Part shown: positions 18,131 through 26,956 of the stretch, in pieces | Numbering within the stretch: position 1 is the first letter of the stretch | Layout: each line of letters begins with the position of its first letter | From: an uncultured Bacteroides sp. | GTDB taxonomy: Bacteria; Bacteroidota; Bacteroidia; Bacteroidales; Bacteroidaceae | Direction: 5' to 3' | Assembly: GCA_902492205.1 (NCBI GenBank) | Contig: CABUKU010000016.1 | Location: 1 to 64,000 of the forward strand | Length of the DNA stretch: 64,000 bases | Position numbers and translations under genes: made by a program | Notes under the pieces: model-generated | The model's database searches: none | Told to the model about the DNA's origin: nothing | The model's input: only the letters and a program-made list of their open reading frames with translations

Positions 18131-20284
18131 ATGCATTTAACTGTACTTTGTATGAATTTATTTGATTTCACTTTTAATCTTCCCATAACAGATCCGACTT
18201 GGATATTTTTCCTTGTGCTCATTATCATTCTTTTTGCACCGATGATATTGGGACGTTTGCATATTCCCCATATCATAGGAATGATACTTGCAGGAGTGCT
18301 GGTTGGAGAACATGGACTCAACTTGCTGACTTATGATAGCAGTTTTAAGCTGTTTGGGAAAGTAGGCTTGTATTATATCATGTTCCTTGCCGGATTGGAA
18401 ATGAATATGAGTGATTTCAAAAAGAACAGAGGGAAAGCGGTGGTGCTTGGATTGCTTGCATTTGTTCTTCCGATGGTGCTGGGCTTTATCAGTAATGTTA
18501 CCATATTGCAGTACGGGGTTATTACTTCTATTTTGCTTGCCAGTATGTATGGTTCCCACACTTTGGTTGCATATCCCATAGTGTTGCGTTATGGAATTTC
18601 CCGGCAACGCAGTGTCAGTATTGCAGTAGGCGGTACGGCTGTGACCGATACCTTGACTTTGTTGGTCTTGGCCGTTATCGGAGGTTTGTATAAAGGTGAG
18701 GCTTCCGAGATGTTTTGGGTTTGGCTCGTGGTGAAAGTCATCTTTCTGGGTTTCCTGATTATCTTTTTCTTTCCCCGGATAGGACGTTGGTTCTTTAGGA
18801 AATATAGCGATGGAGTAATGCAATTTGTCTTTGTGCTGGCTATGGTTTTCTTGGGAGCGGGCTTAATGGAGTTTGTCGGAATGGAAGGAATTTTGGGTGC
18901 TTTTCTTGCGGGATTGGTTCTTAACCGTTTGATTCCCCACGTGTCTCCGTTGATGAATCACCTTGAATTTGTTGGAAATGCCCTTTTCATCCCTTATTTC
19001 CTGATAGGAGTGGGTATGATTATCAACGTTCATATTATATTCGGGCATGGTGATGCTTTGAAAGTAGCTTTGGTGATGACGTTTATGGCTCTGTCCAGTA
19101 AATGGCTGGCATGCTGGGTTACACAAAAAATATATGGAATGCGTGCCATTGAACGCAAGTTGATGTTCGGTTTGAGCAGTGCGCAGGCGGCAGCAACCTT
19201 GGCGGCTGTGCTGGTTGGCTATAATATCATTCTTCCCGGTGGCGAACGTCTTTTGAATGAAGATGTCCTGAACGGAACAGTAGTATTGATTCTTCTTACT
19301 TGTATTATCAGCTCGTTTGTAACCGAACGTGCCGCCCGGAATGTGGCTACGGCAGAGTCCCATCAGGAAGAAGGTAAGGATAAAAAGGAGAAAGAGCAGA
19401 TATTAATCCCGATTGCCAACCCTGATACGATCGAAGAATTGATTAATTTGGGATTGGTCATAAAAGATCCCAAACAAAAGAACGAACTTATAGCCCTGAG
19501 TGTCATCAATGATAATAATGACTCCGAAGAGAAAGAGTTGCAGGGCAAGCGTAATCTGGAAAAAGCGGCGATGATTGCTGCTGCGGCAGATACTCCGGTC
19601 AACATGGTGAGCCGTTATGATCTTAACATTGCTTCGGGAATAGTGCATACGGTGAAAGAATATGATGTTACGGAAGTGGTTATCGGTTTGCACCGCAAGG
19701 CAAACATTGTAGACTCTTTCTTTGGTAATCTTGCCGAAGGACTGCTGAAAGGTACACACCGCCAAGTGATGATTGCAAAGTTCCTTATGCCGGTCAATAC
19801 CCTGCGGCGCATAATAGTTGCCGTCCCTTCCAAGGCAGAATATGAAGCCGGTTTTACCAAATGGGTGGAACACTTTTGCCGGATGGGCAGTGTGCTCAGT
19901 TGCCGTGTGCATTTCTTTGCAAACGAACAGACACTTCCGATACTTCAAAACCTCGTGAAGAAGAAATACTCCGGTACGCCCACCGAGTTCTCCCGTTTGG
20001 ATGATTGGGATGATTTGCTTTTACTTACCGGGCAGGTAAATTTCGATCATTTAATGGTTGTTGTCAGTGCCCGTCCGGGTTCTATCTCTTATAATCCTTC
20101 GTTTGAGCGGTTACCGGCGCAACTTAGCAAATACTTTGCCAATAATAGTTTGATTATCCTGTATCCCGATCAGTTCGGTGAACCGCAGGAGATTGTTTCT
20201 TTCTCCGATCCGCGTGGGCATAACGAATCGCAACATTACGACAAGATTGGTAAATGGTTTTATAAATGGTTTAAAAAGAACTGA
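18131..20284 (+). CDS. CPA2-type cation:proton antiporter with C-terminal universal-stress-like domain
   Basis: This 717-residue protein has a membrane part of about 12 helices in residues 15-400, including GRLHIPHIIGMILAGVLVGEHG, broken at its Gly-rich turns, which is typical of Na+/H+ and K+/H+ exchangers. The hydrophilic C-terminal third looks like tandem USP-type domains (PVNMVSRYDLNIASGIV; LRRIIVAVPSKAEYE). An inner ATG at 18152 is also possible. The likely job is pH or cation homeostasis at the inner membrane. Its stop overlaps the next ATG (TGATG), so translation is coupled to tcdA. Confidence 0.88.
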   Translation: MHLTVLCMNLFDFTFNLPITDPTWIFFLVLIIILFAPMILGRLHIPHIIGMILAGVLVGEHGLNLLTYDSSFKLFGKVGLYYIMFLAGLEMNMSDFKKNRGKAVVLGLLAFVLPMVLGFISNVTILQYGVITSILLASMYGSHTLVAYPIVLRYGISRQRSVSIAVGGTAVTDTLTLLVLAVIGGLYKGEASEMFWVWLVVKVIFLGFLIIFFFPRIGRWFFRKYSDGVMQFVFVLAMVFLGAGLMEFVGMEGILGAFLAGLVLNRLIPHVSPLMNHLEFVGNALFIPYFLIGVGMIINVHIIFGHGDALKVALVMTFMALSSKWLACWVTQKIYGMRAIERKLMFGLSSAQAAATLAAVLVGYNIILPGGERLLNEDVLNGTVVLILLTCIISSFVTERAARNVATAESHQEEGKDKKEKEQILIPIANPDTIEELINLGLVIKDPKQKNELIALSVINDNNDSEEKELQGKRNLEKAAMIAAAADTPVNMVSRYDLNIASGIVHTVKEYDVTEVVIGLHRKANIVDSFFGNLAEGLLKGTHRQVMIAKFLMPVNTLRRIIVAVPSKAEYEAGFTKWVEHFCRMGSVLSCRVHFFANEQTLPILQNLVKKKYSGTPTEFSRLDDWDDLLLLTGQVNFDHLMVVVSARPGSISYNPSFERLPAQLSKYFANNSLIILYPDQFGEPQEIVSFSDPRGHNESQHYDKIGKWFYKWFKKN

Positions 20285-20994
20285 TGGAAAACTGGCAACA
20301 AAGAACAGAACTCCTTTTGGGAGAAGAAAAGATAAATCGTCTGCGTAATTCACATGTATTGGTCGTTGGCTTGGGAGGCGTGGGCGCCTATGCTGCCGAA
20401 ATGATCTGTCGCGCCGGAGTGGGACGGATGACGATTGTAGATGCCGATACCGTTCAGCCGACTAACATAAACAGGCAACTGCCTGCCCTGCACTCCACGA
20501 TTGGAATGCCTAAGGCGGATGTGCTGGCTGCAAGGTTTAAAGACATAAATCCCGATATACAACTGACCGTTCTCCCTGTTTATCTGAAAGATGAGAACAT
20601 TCCCGAATTGCTCGACTCTGCAAAGTTCGATTTCGTGGTCGATGCGATTGATACCATAAGTCCCAAGTGCTTTCTTATTTACAATGCCCTTATCAGGAAG
20701 TTGAAAATTGTTTCCAGCATGGGAGCAGGGGCAAAGAGCGATATTACTCAGGTGAGATTTGCCGATTTATGGGAAACTTACCACTGCGGGTTGAGTAAGG
20801 CTGTAAGGAAACGTCTGCAAAAAATGGGAATGAAAAGGAAACTTCCCGTGGTGTTCAGCATTGAACAATCCAATCCCTCCGCTGTTATATTAACCGATGA
20901 AGAGCAAAACAAGAAGTCGACGAACGGAACCGTAAGTTATATGCCTGCTGTGTTCGGTTGTTATCTGGCGGAATATGTAATAAAAAGATTATAA
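20284..20994 (+). CDS. tcdA: tRNA threonylcarbamoyladenosine dehydratase
   Basis: This 236-residue E1/ThiF-fold enzyme cyclises t6A37 of ANN-decoding tRNAs to ct6A with ATP. The nucleotide loop GLGGVG is at 29-34. The family's VDADTVQPTNINRQ stretch follows at 52-65, and the YMPAVFG segment near the end is typical of the family. No sulphur-carrier Cys loop of ThiF/MoeB type is obvious. Translation is coupled to the antiporter gene by a TGATG overlap. LolD starts 8 bp downstream. Confidence 0.9.
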   Translation: MENWQQRTELLLGEEKINRLRNSHVLVVGLGGVGAYAAEMICRAGVGRMTIVDADTVQPTNINRQLPALHSTIGMPKADVLAARFKDINPDIQLTVLPVYLKDENIPELLDSAKFDFVVDAIDTISPKCFLIYNALIRKLKIVSSMGAGAKSDITQVRFADLWETYHCGLSKAVRKRLQKMGMKRKLPVVFSIEQSNPSAVILTDEEQNKKSTNGTVSYMPAVFGCYLAEYVIKRL

Positions 20995-21002
20995 CGCAAG
21001 AT

Positions 21003-21650
21003 ATGATTAAATTAGAAGGAATAACCAAAAGCTTCGGTTCGCTGCAAGTGCTGAAAGGCATTGACCTTGAAATTGCCAAAGGCGAGATTGTGAGCATCGT
21101 AGGTCCTAGCGGGGCAGGTAAAACCACCCTTTTGCAGATAATGGGAACACTTGATAAACCCGACTCGGGAACAATCTGCCTGAACAATATCGAGGTGAGT
21201 CGCATGAAAGAGAAAGAACTTTCCGCTTTCCGCAACAGGCACATCGGTTTTGTTTTTCAGTTCCACCAGTTGCTACCCGAATTTACAGCATTGGAAAACG
21301 TGATGATTCCGGCTTTTATTGCGGGTGTGCGGACAAAGGAAGCGACAGAACGGGCAAAAGATATACTGAATTTCATGGGACTCTCCGACAGGGCGACTCA
21401 TAAACCGGGTGAACTCTCGGGAGGAGAGAAACAACGTGTGGCAGTGGCACGCGCATTGGTAAACAATCCTGCCGTGATTCTTGCCGACGAACCTTCGGGA
21501 AGTCTTGATACCCATAATAAAGAAGAACTGCATCAACTGTTCTTCGACCTGAGAAACAGGTTTGAACAAACCTTCGTTATTGTTACTCACGATGAAGGAT
21601 TGGCACAGATTACAGATAGAACTATACACATGGTGGACGGAAGAATATGA
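21003..21650 (+). CDS. lolD: Lipoprotein-releasing ABC transporter ATPase LolD
   Basis: With the start at 21003 this is 215 residues; the longer frame overlaps tcdA by 37 bases. Walker A is GPSGAGKT (34-41), the signature is LSGGE (138-142) and Walker B ends in ADEPSG (161-166). The FQFHQLLPEFTALENV stretch is typical of the LolD/MacB class. It would power extraction of lipoproteins from the inner membrane by LolC/E, whose genes are not in this window. It lies between tcdA and an outer-membrane lipid A enzyme. A general MacB-type ATPase is the alternative. Confidence 0.85.
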   Translation: MIKLEGITKSFGSLQVLKGIDLEIAKGEIVSIVGPSGAGKTTLLQIMGTLDKPDSGTICLNNIEVSRMKEKELSAFRNRHIGFVFQFHQLLPEFTALENVMIPAFIAGVRTKEATERAKDILNFMGLSDRATHKPGELSGGEKQRVAVARALVNNPAVILADEPSGSLDTHNKEELHQLFFDLRNRFEQTFVIVTHDEGLAQITDRTIHMVDGRI

Positions 21651-21678
21651 TAAACATGTATAAAATAATAAGTAGCTT

Positions 21679-23016
21679 ATGTTGCATTTGCCGTGTCGGA
21701 TTCACTCCGGGCGGCAAGCTCACCGGAGAACGCTCTGTTCTCCGGCAGACCTTGGCTTGCCGTGCCGTTGGCAGTCGTCGTCCCTTTGCCGGACAGCGAC
21801 ACGGATACTTGCATGCTTCCTGTTCTTCTTTCTTTTTTCTCTAACTACCCGTTCTGCAGAACCCGACTCGCTGCGGAAACACCTCTCCATAAATTTCGGA
21901 ACACATTTCGGTAAGATACTCAAAGCAGACGAGTATGTCAGTGACTTCCTGAAACGGGGGAATAATCATATCTACAATATAGCGGTGGGTTATCGTCCTT
22001 TGCCTTCGGATAGCAACCGGTATGCTTCCGCTTTCAATTACCCCACTTTCACGGCGGGCATAGTGATTGGTGACTTTCACCAAGTGCGAATGCATAAGGA
22101 ATCGAGCCGGGTAAATTACTCGTCACACATGGGAACTGTCGTAGGACTTTACGGGGCTTTTAACCGTAGAATGTTTAATATCGGCAATTTCAGTATGGAT
22201 TATGCGTTGGAGAATGGTTTGGCTTATGGCAGTCGCCCCTATAATCCTGTGAATAACGTAGATAATGAATTGATAGGTTCTTCCTTTCTGTTCTATTTCG
22301 GAGCGGGGCTTTACATGAATTACCTTATAGGCGGTCATTTGGAACTGAGTATAGGAACGGAGTTTAAACACTTTTCCAACGGAGCACTCGATCGCCCCAA
22401 TAAAGGAGCCAACACCGTAGGCATCGGTGTGCGTGCCCGTTATTATTTCGACAAGCAACCGCAACGCTTTGCCAAACTGCCGTATAAGCCCTTTAAGCGT
22501 CACTTCTATTACAATGTGTCCGCAGGTATTGCCGGAAAGAGTCTTTTGGACGAATGGTTGCTTTATTACTACAATACCCCCGAAGGCGATCCGAAATATC
22601 GCACGGATCACTATAAAATATATCCTGCCGTTACCTTCTCCGCCGATGCCATGTACCGTTATGCCCGCCGTTATGGTTCGGGTATCGGGGTAGATGTCTT
22701 TTATACCCCTTATGCCAACCGTATTAAAGAGATTGACGAAACTGCGGGGAGAGACTTAAAGCACGATGTATGGTCGGTGGGAATTGCATTGAAACATGAG
22801 GTTTACTATAAGAATCTTGCCCTTTCCATGAGTATAGGATATTATCTTCACCGCGAAATGGGCTATCTTTCTTCTGAAGATGAGAAGCCTTATTATGAAC
22901 GTTTGGGATTAAGATATTATTTTCCCAAGCTTGGAAATATATTCATAGGTTATCATGTAAAAGCACATCTTACGAAGGCGGATTTTATGGAGTTTTGCGT
23001 AGGTGTGCAGTTTTAA
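21679..23016 (+). CDS. PagL-like lipid A deacylase (acyloxyacyl hydrolase family)
   Basis: The 445-residue frame carries an outer-membrane barrel with the PagL catalytic motif KHFSNG: His231 and Ser233, with Asn234 and the following NKGANTVGIG. PagL removes the 3-O acyl chain of lipid A, altering endotoxin. The start is uncertain. The only ATG in frame (21679) gives about 43 odd Arg/Cys/Ser-rich residues before the real signal segment (ILACFLFFFLFSLTT, 43-57), and these are encoded by a GC-rich folded block (21691-21804). ATGs at 21647 and 21656 begin a signal-like peptide (MYKIISSLCC) in another frame. See the finding on this block. Confidence 0.78.
   Translation: MLHLPCRIHSGRQAHRRTLCSPADLGLPCRWQSSSLCRTATRILACFLFFFLFSLTTRSAEPDSLRKHLSINFGTHFGKILKADEYVSDFLKRGNNHIYNIAVGYRPLPSDSNRYASAFNYPTFTAGIVIGDFHQVRMHKESSRVNYSSHMGTVVGLYGAFNRRMFNIGNFSMDYALENGLAYGSRPYNPVNNVDNELIGSSFLFYFGAGLYMNYLIGGHLELSIGTEFKHFSNGALDRPNKGANTVGIGVRARYYFDKQPQRFAKLPYKPFKRHFYYNVSAGIAGKSLLDEWLLYYYNTPEGDPKYRTDHYKIYPAVTFSADAMYRYARRYGSGIGVDVFYTPYANRIKEIDETAGRDLKHDVWSVGIALKHEVYYKNLALSMSIGYYLHREMGYLSSEDEKPYYERLGLRYYFPKLGNIFIGYHVKAHLTKADFMEFCVGVQF
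21691..21804. repeat. GC-rich nested inverted-repeat block
   Basis: The outer arms are CCGTGTCG (21691-21698) and CGACACGG (21797-21804). Inside lie CGGCAAG (21712-21718) with CTTGCCG (21756-21762), and within these a perfect hairpin CCGGAGAAC-GCTCT-GTTCTCCGG (21723-21745). TTGCAT flanks the block on both sides (21682 and 21809). The composition stands out from the AT-rich neighbourhood. Confidence 0.75.
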
Positions 23017-23041
23017 GGTGAAACGTAGGCATAGTTAAGGT

Positions 23042-23082
23042 AAAACGTCCCGTATGTTAAGCATAAACATAAGGACGTTTTT
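23042..23082 (+). terminator. Terminator after the PagL-like gene
   Basis: AAAACGTCC (23042-23050) pairs with GGACGTTTT, with an inner TATGTT/AACATA stem, and ends in a T-run. Confidence 0.85.
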
Positions 23083-23090
23083 ATATATAG

Positions 23091-23204
23091 GTGTAGACCT
23101 TATTTGTATTAAGTGTAGAGATTATATGTAATAGGAGTAGAGTTTAATGGAATTTGGTGTAGGCATAATTAAGAATATGTCAGGTCGTTTTGCCTTAGGT
23201 GTAT
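23091..23204. repeat. 22-bp-period direct repeat array, GTGTAG
   Basis: GTGTAG or a close variant starts at 23091, 23113, 23135 and 23157, each 22 bp apart, with degenerate copies at 23179 and about 23200. The phrase GTAGGCATAATTAAG at 23159 echoes GTAGGCATAGTTAAG at 23025. Unlike the other arrays it is not palindromic. It lies directly after a terminator, between convergent genes. Confidence 0.75.
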
Positions 23205-23238
23205 GGGGTAACGGGTTTAGCTTTCCGTATGTTTTAAT

Positions 23239-24150
23239 CTATTGTTCTTTATCAAAACAGACATAGTGCTCTAATCTTTCCATATCCTTCGCAGTAAACT
23301 CCTCATAGAGTGCCAATTGTTTGAGACTTTTCAAGCCGCCTTTCTTCTTTTTATATTCTGCAATTACCTTTGCCTGATAGAAGTTAATGTAGGGATGGGC
23401 GCAGAGCTTTTCCACATTTGCCTTATTCAAATTTATCCGATGAATAGGGATGTTTTTAATCTTGAACCAATGGTTGAGTGAATCCGATACATGGGATAAC
23501 TCTTGTAACTGGGTTACTTTGTAGAAACCTCCCAACTTTTTGCGGTAGTAGACGATACGTGCCGCCGTGCCGCTGCCTATCCCCGGAATCTTCTTTAGCT
23601 CGGTTGTATCGGCTTCATTCAGGTCGATTACCGTTCCTTTGGGGTATTTGAAAAGCTTGGGTGTATCCTTTGTCTCAATGGAAGCATGCAAACGAAAAGT
23701 ATCTTTTCTGAATTGGAACTCTTCTCCTATAATTATATAAGGCAGTAGTGCTTGGAATTGTTCTTCTTCAATACCGTAGATTTTGGCAAAGGCTTCTGGG
23801 GTGGGAAATTTTCCTCCTTTGGCACGGTAGCGAAGGATGTTATGCGCTATGTAAGGACGCAAACCGAGACGGACAAATGTTGCCGAATCGGCAATGTTGG
23901 GATCGAAAGGAACGAGGACTATTTCTCTTTCTTCTTTGTGGTAACGATTGGTTCTTTTGCTTTGTTCCTTCTCACGGACAGAAGCGATAAAGTCTTTGCA
24001 CGTTTCGAGCTCTTCGTCTGAAACGTTATCGGTTTCAACCTCTGTCTGCGAAAGATAGAAGTTGAAACCGATAACGGAGACGATTAAAATAATCAGTATG
24101 ATAATGCCTTTGCGCTCACCTCGTGTGAAATAGAAGTAATCTTTCCACAT
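23239..24150 (-). CDS. Membrane-anchored helix-hairpin-helix protein (ComEA-like)
   Basis: This 303-residue protein has one transmembrane helix (about 14-34) and then three HhH-type modules: LGLRPYIAHNILRYRAKGG, IDLNEADTTELKKIPGIG, and INLNKANVEKLCAHPYI. Such repeats bind DNA backbone, and ComEA is the DNA receptor of competence. Here the protein is larger than ComEA (about 110-230 residues) and no other competence gene is nearby, so DNA uptake is only a suggestion. It begins at the base after the NSS symporter stop codon, so the two are cotranscribed. Confidence 0.85.
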   Translation of the reverse strand: MWKDYFYFTRGERKGIIILIILIVSVIGFNFYLSQTEVETDNVSDEELETCKDFIASVREKEQSKRTNRYHKEEREIVLVPFDPNIADSATFVRLGLRPYIAHNILRYRAKGGKFPTPEAFAKIYGIEEEQFQALLPYIIIGEEFQFRKDTFRLHASIETKDTPKLFKYPKGTVIDLNEADTTELKKIPGIGSGTAARIVYYRKKLGGFYKVTQLQELSHVSDSLNHWFKIKNIPIHRINLNKANVEKLCAHPYINFYQAKVIAEYKKKKGGLKSLKQLALYEEFTAKDMERLEHYVCFDKEQ

Positions 24151-25527
24151 TTACAGGAATTGTTTAAGCAGTCCTAGTTCATTGAAGAAGATGACGCCGA
24201 TAGCAATAGGAGCGATATATTTGAGAATGAATATGAAGAGTTTGAAAAAAGGAACTTTCAATGTGCCGTTGTCGCTCACCTCTTCCCAAACAATCTTGCG
24301 GTCGAGATACCACCCTGTAAAGATAGCTATGAGCATACCTCCCAATGGAAGCATGATTTTTGCGGTGACAAAATCCAAAAGGTCGAATGCTCCCAAACCA
24401 AACAACGTATATCCTTTGGCAATGCCTAAAGATAAGGATGAAATGATGCCGAGGAAGATACATCCTCCCGTAACGTAACATGCAGCTTTTCCCCGGGTTA
24501 TTTTGAATTCTTCGTGTAGATAGGCTGTAACAACCTCGTGCAAAGAAATGGTGGATGTCAGTGCGGCTACTGCCAGCAGTACGTAGAACATGACCGAGAA
24601 AATATAAGCCAATACGGGAACTCCGCCGAATGCTTGTTGGAATACGTTAGGCAAAGTGATGAAGATGAGGCTCGGACCTGCATCGGGATTGATGCCTACC
24701 GAGAATGCAGCCGGGAAGATAATAAGCCCCGCAAGTATGGCAATGACCGTATCTATCAGCCCTACACTGAATGCGGTTTTAGTCAGATTGGTATCTTTGC
24801 CGAAATAAGATGCATAAGTGCAAAGGCACCCCATGCCGAGGCTTAGTGAGAAGAATGCCTGTCCCATTGCACCAAGTATCACATTCGAATTTACTTTGCT
24901 GAAATCGGGTTTAAGTAAAAACTCCAGTCCTTTGCCTGCATTGGGTAGAGTAACAGAGCATATTGCCAGTATAATAATGATAACCAGCAACATCGGCATC
25001 ATTATCTTGGAGGATTTCTCTATGCCGTCTTTTACACCTTTTACGATAATGAAGTGCGTGGCAAGCATAAAGAGGATTAACCAAAGTATAGGGCGGAAAG
25101 GGTTTTGTGAGAAACTTTGGAAAGTATCTACAAATTGATCCGGGGTTTTACCTGCAAAGTTATTGGTACCCGCTTCAAAGACATATTCAAGTGTCCATCC
25201 GGCTACCACCGAATAATAGCCTAAGATAAGGAATCCGGCAAGGACTCCCATGAAACCCACCCATTTCCATTGGGTGCCGGGAGCAAGCCTTTTGTAAGCA
25301 CCGGCGGTATTGGCACGCGAACGCCGACCGATGAGGAACTCGGCAATCATAATAGGCATTCCGAGCAAGAGCACACAAATGAGGTAGATCAGGATGAAAG
25401 CCGCTCCGCCATGTGCGCCGGTTTCATAAGGAAAACGCCACACGTTTCCCAAACCTACGGCAGAACCTGCAGAAGCTAATATCACACCAATCTTACTACC
25501 AAAGTTAGCTCTTTCTATTTTCGTCAT
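24151..25527 (-). CDS. Sodium-dependent amino-acid symporter (NSS/SNF family)
   Basis: This 458-residue inner-membrane carrier has about 11-12 helices. The diagnostic first helix is GSAVGLGNVWRFPYETG, with the unwound GLGN segment that binds substrate and Na+. Bacterial relatives (LeuT, MhsT, TnaT) import hydrophobic amino acids or tryptophan; the substrate here is not readable. A -7 box (TACTTTTG, 25577-25584) lies 50 bases upstream and faces the promoter of the divergent VanZ gene. Confidence 0.92.
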   Translation of the reverse strand: MTKIERANFGSKIGVILASAGSAVGLGNVWRFPYETGAHGGAAFILIYLICVLLLGMPIMIAEFLIGRRSRANTAGAYKRLAPGTQWKWVGFMGVLAGFLILGYYSVVAGWTLEYVFEAGTNNFAGKTPDQFVDTFQSFSQNPFRPILWLILFMLATHFIIVKGVKDGIEKSSKIMMPMLLVIIIILAICSVTLPNAGKGLEFLLKPDFSKVNSNVILGAMGQAFFSLSLGMGCLCTYASYFGKDTNLTKTAFSVGLIDTVIAILAGLIIFPAAFSVGINPDAGPSLIFITLPNVFQQAFGGVPVLAYIFSVMFYVLLAVAALTSTISLHEVVTAYLHEEFKITRGKAACYVTGGCIFLGIISSLSLGIAKGYTLFGLGAFDLLDFVTAKIMLPLGGMLIAIFTGWYLDRKIVWEEVSDNGTLKVPFFKLFIFILKYIAPIAIGVIFFNELGLLKQFL

Positions 25528-25576
25528 AAAAGTCTATGTTATCTTACAAATTGTTATATAATATGGATTAGGGGTG

Positions 25577-25604
25577 CAAAAGTATAAAATCTTTCGTACT
25601 TTTG
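25577..25604. promoter_or_regulatory. Facing pair of -7 boxes, CAAAAGTA-N12-TACTTTTG
   Basis: Two TAnnTTTG elements point in opposite directions and are only 12 bp apart. The left one (minus) fits the NSS symporter and the right one (plus) the VanZ gene. Together they form a perfect 8+8 inverted repeat. Confidence 0.6.
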
Positions 25605-25629
25605 CTTCCTGTTAATTAAGTTTTATTTT

Positions 25630-26019
25630 ATGTTCTATTATATTAAGAAATACCCGGTATCGCTTCTCATAGTGGCGGTTGTCATTTATCTGTCATTCTT
25701 TAAGCCTCCCAAAACATCTTTGGAGGAAATCCCCAATCTTGACAAGATTGTTCACGTGTGTATGTATATGGGACTTTCGGGGATGCTGTGGTTGGAGTTC
25801 CTGCGTAATCACCGGGATGGGAACGGCAAGATGTGGCATGCTTGGGTAGGAGCTTTCCTCTGTCCGATATTATTCAGTGGTTGCGTTGAGTTGGGACAGG
25901 AATATCTTACTTCCTATCGCGGCGGAGATTGGATGGATTTTGCAGCTAATTCTACCGGGGCTGTCTTGGCAAGTCTGGTTGCTTATTTTATTATCCGTCC
26001 TAAAATGATTCGGAAATAG
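25630..26019 (+). CDS. VanZ-like membrane protein
   Basis: This 129-residue protein has four predicted helices and the VanZ-type pattern: LDKIVHVCMYMGLSGMLW in helix 2, then the loop YRGGDWMDFAANSTGAVLAS before the last helix. VanZ relatives influence the envelope or teicoplanin resistance; most bacterial copies have no proven role. It is monocistronic or read into folP, which has its own TACTTTTG box at 26044-26051. Confidence 0.85.
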   Translation: MFYYIKKYPVSLLIVAVVIYLSFFKPPKTSLEEIPNLDKIVHVCMYMGLSGMLWLEFLRNHRDGNGKMWHAWVGAFLCPILFSGCVELGQEYLTSYRGGDWMDFAANSTGAVLASLVAYFIIRPKMIRK

Positions 26020-26043
26020 AACGGTAATGAGATAGTTTTTTCC

Positions 26044-26051
26044 TACTTTTG
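26044..26051 (+). promoter_or_regulatory. -7 box TACTTTTG for folP-cdaA
   Basis: A TAnnTTTG match 30 bases before the folP ATG, between vanZ and folP. Confidence 0.55.
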
Positions 26052-26080
26052 TAGGGATTAACCGGAATAAGTGAATATAG

Positions 26081-26938
26081 ATGAAATCGTCTTTTCCTAA
26101 ATATATAAATGTAAACGGCCGTTTGCTCGATTTGTCCGTCCCGCAGGTAATGGGGATATTGAACGTAACGCCCGATTCTTTTTTTGCCGGAAGCCGTGCA
26201 CAGACCATAGAAGATATTACGGCAAGAGCCCGGCAGATTATAGACGAGGGTGCTTCCATTATAGATATAGGTGCTTACTCATCCCGTCCCGGGGCAGAAC
26301 ATATATCGGCGGAAGAGGAATTGCGCCGTTTGCGCACAGCACTCGAAATTCTGAACAAGAACCATCCCGATGCCGTTATTTCAGTAGATACTTTTCGTGC
26401 CGATGTGGCGAAGGTGTGTGTAAGGGATTATGGTGTGGCAATCATTAACGACATTGCTGCCGGTGAAATGGATGAAAAAATGTTTGAAACCGTAGCCGAA
26501 CTGAATGTACCTTATATCATGATGCACATGCAGGGCACTCCGCAAAATATGCAGAAAGAGCCTCATTATGATAACTTGATAAAAGAGGTATTCATGTATT
26601 TTGCCGAGAAGGTGCAGAAACTCCGTGATTTAAAGGTAAATGATATTATATTGGATCCCGGTTTCGGTTTCGGCAAAACATTGGAGCATAACTATGAACT
26701 GATGGATAACTTGCAAGAATTCCGGATATTTGAGCTTCCTTTGCTGGTAGGGGTATCGCGGAAATCCATGATAACGAGATTGCTGAATATCAAAGCCGAT
26801 GAGGCTCTTAACGGGACAACGGTTCTCAACACGATAGCATTGCAGAAAGGAGCGGATATTTTACGTGTCCATGATGTGAAAGAAGCCGTGCAAACCGTGA
26901 AGATTGTAGAGAATATGCTACTAAACACTAATAACTAA
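26081..26938 (+). CDS. folP: Dihydropteroate synthase
   Basis: This 285-residue TIM-barrel enzyme joins 4-aminobenzoate to dihydropterin pyrophosphate in folate synthesis and is the sulfonamide target. The signature VMGILNVTPDSFFAGSR is near residue 25. DIGAYSSRPGAE supplies the second conserved loop, and ILDPGFGFGKT the pterin-binding loop. Length is normal. It is followed 18 bp later by cdaA, a pairing common in Bacteroidetes. The end of the gene overlaps a single TAATCAC-type word (26940-26950). Confidence 0.95.
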   Translation: MKSSFPKYINVNGRLLDLSVPQVMGILNVTPDSFFAGSRAQTIEDITARARQIIDEGASIIDIGAYSSRPGAEHISAEEELRRLRTALEILNKNHPDAVISVDTFRADVAKVCVRDYGVAIINDIAAGEMDEKMFETVAELNVPYIMMHMQGTPQNMQKEPHYDNLIKEVFMYFAEKVQKLRDLKVNDIILDPGFGFGKTLEHNYELMDNLQEFRIFELPLLVGVSRKSMITRLLNIKADEALNGTTVLNTIALQKGADILRVHDVKEAVQTVKIVENMLLNTNN

Positions 26939-26956
26939 CCGCTAATCACTGAAAAG

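Noticed and set aside
21691..21804. The folded block as an integron attC site
   Set aside because: It lacks the R/L core triplets at the ends, and there is no integrase or cassette array nearby.
21647..21844. A separate 65-residue gene after lolD
   Set aside because: It shares the folded block and ends where the barrel signal peptide begins; it is better seen as part of the unclear start of the PagL-like gene.
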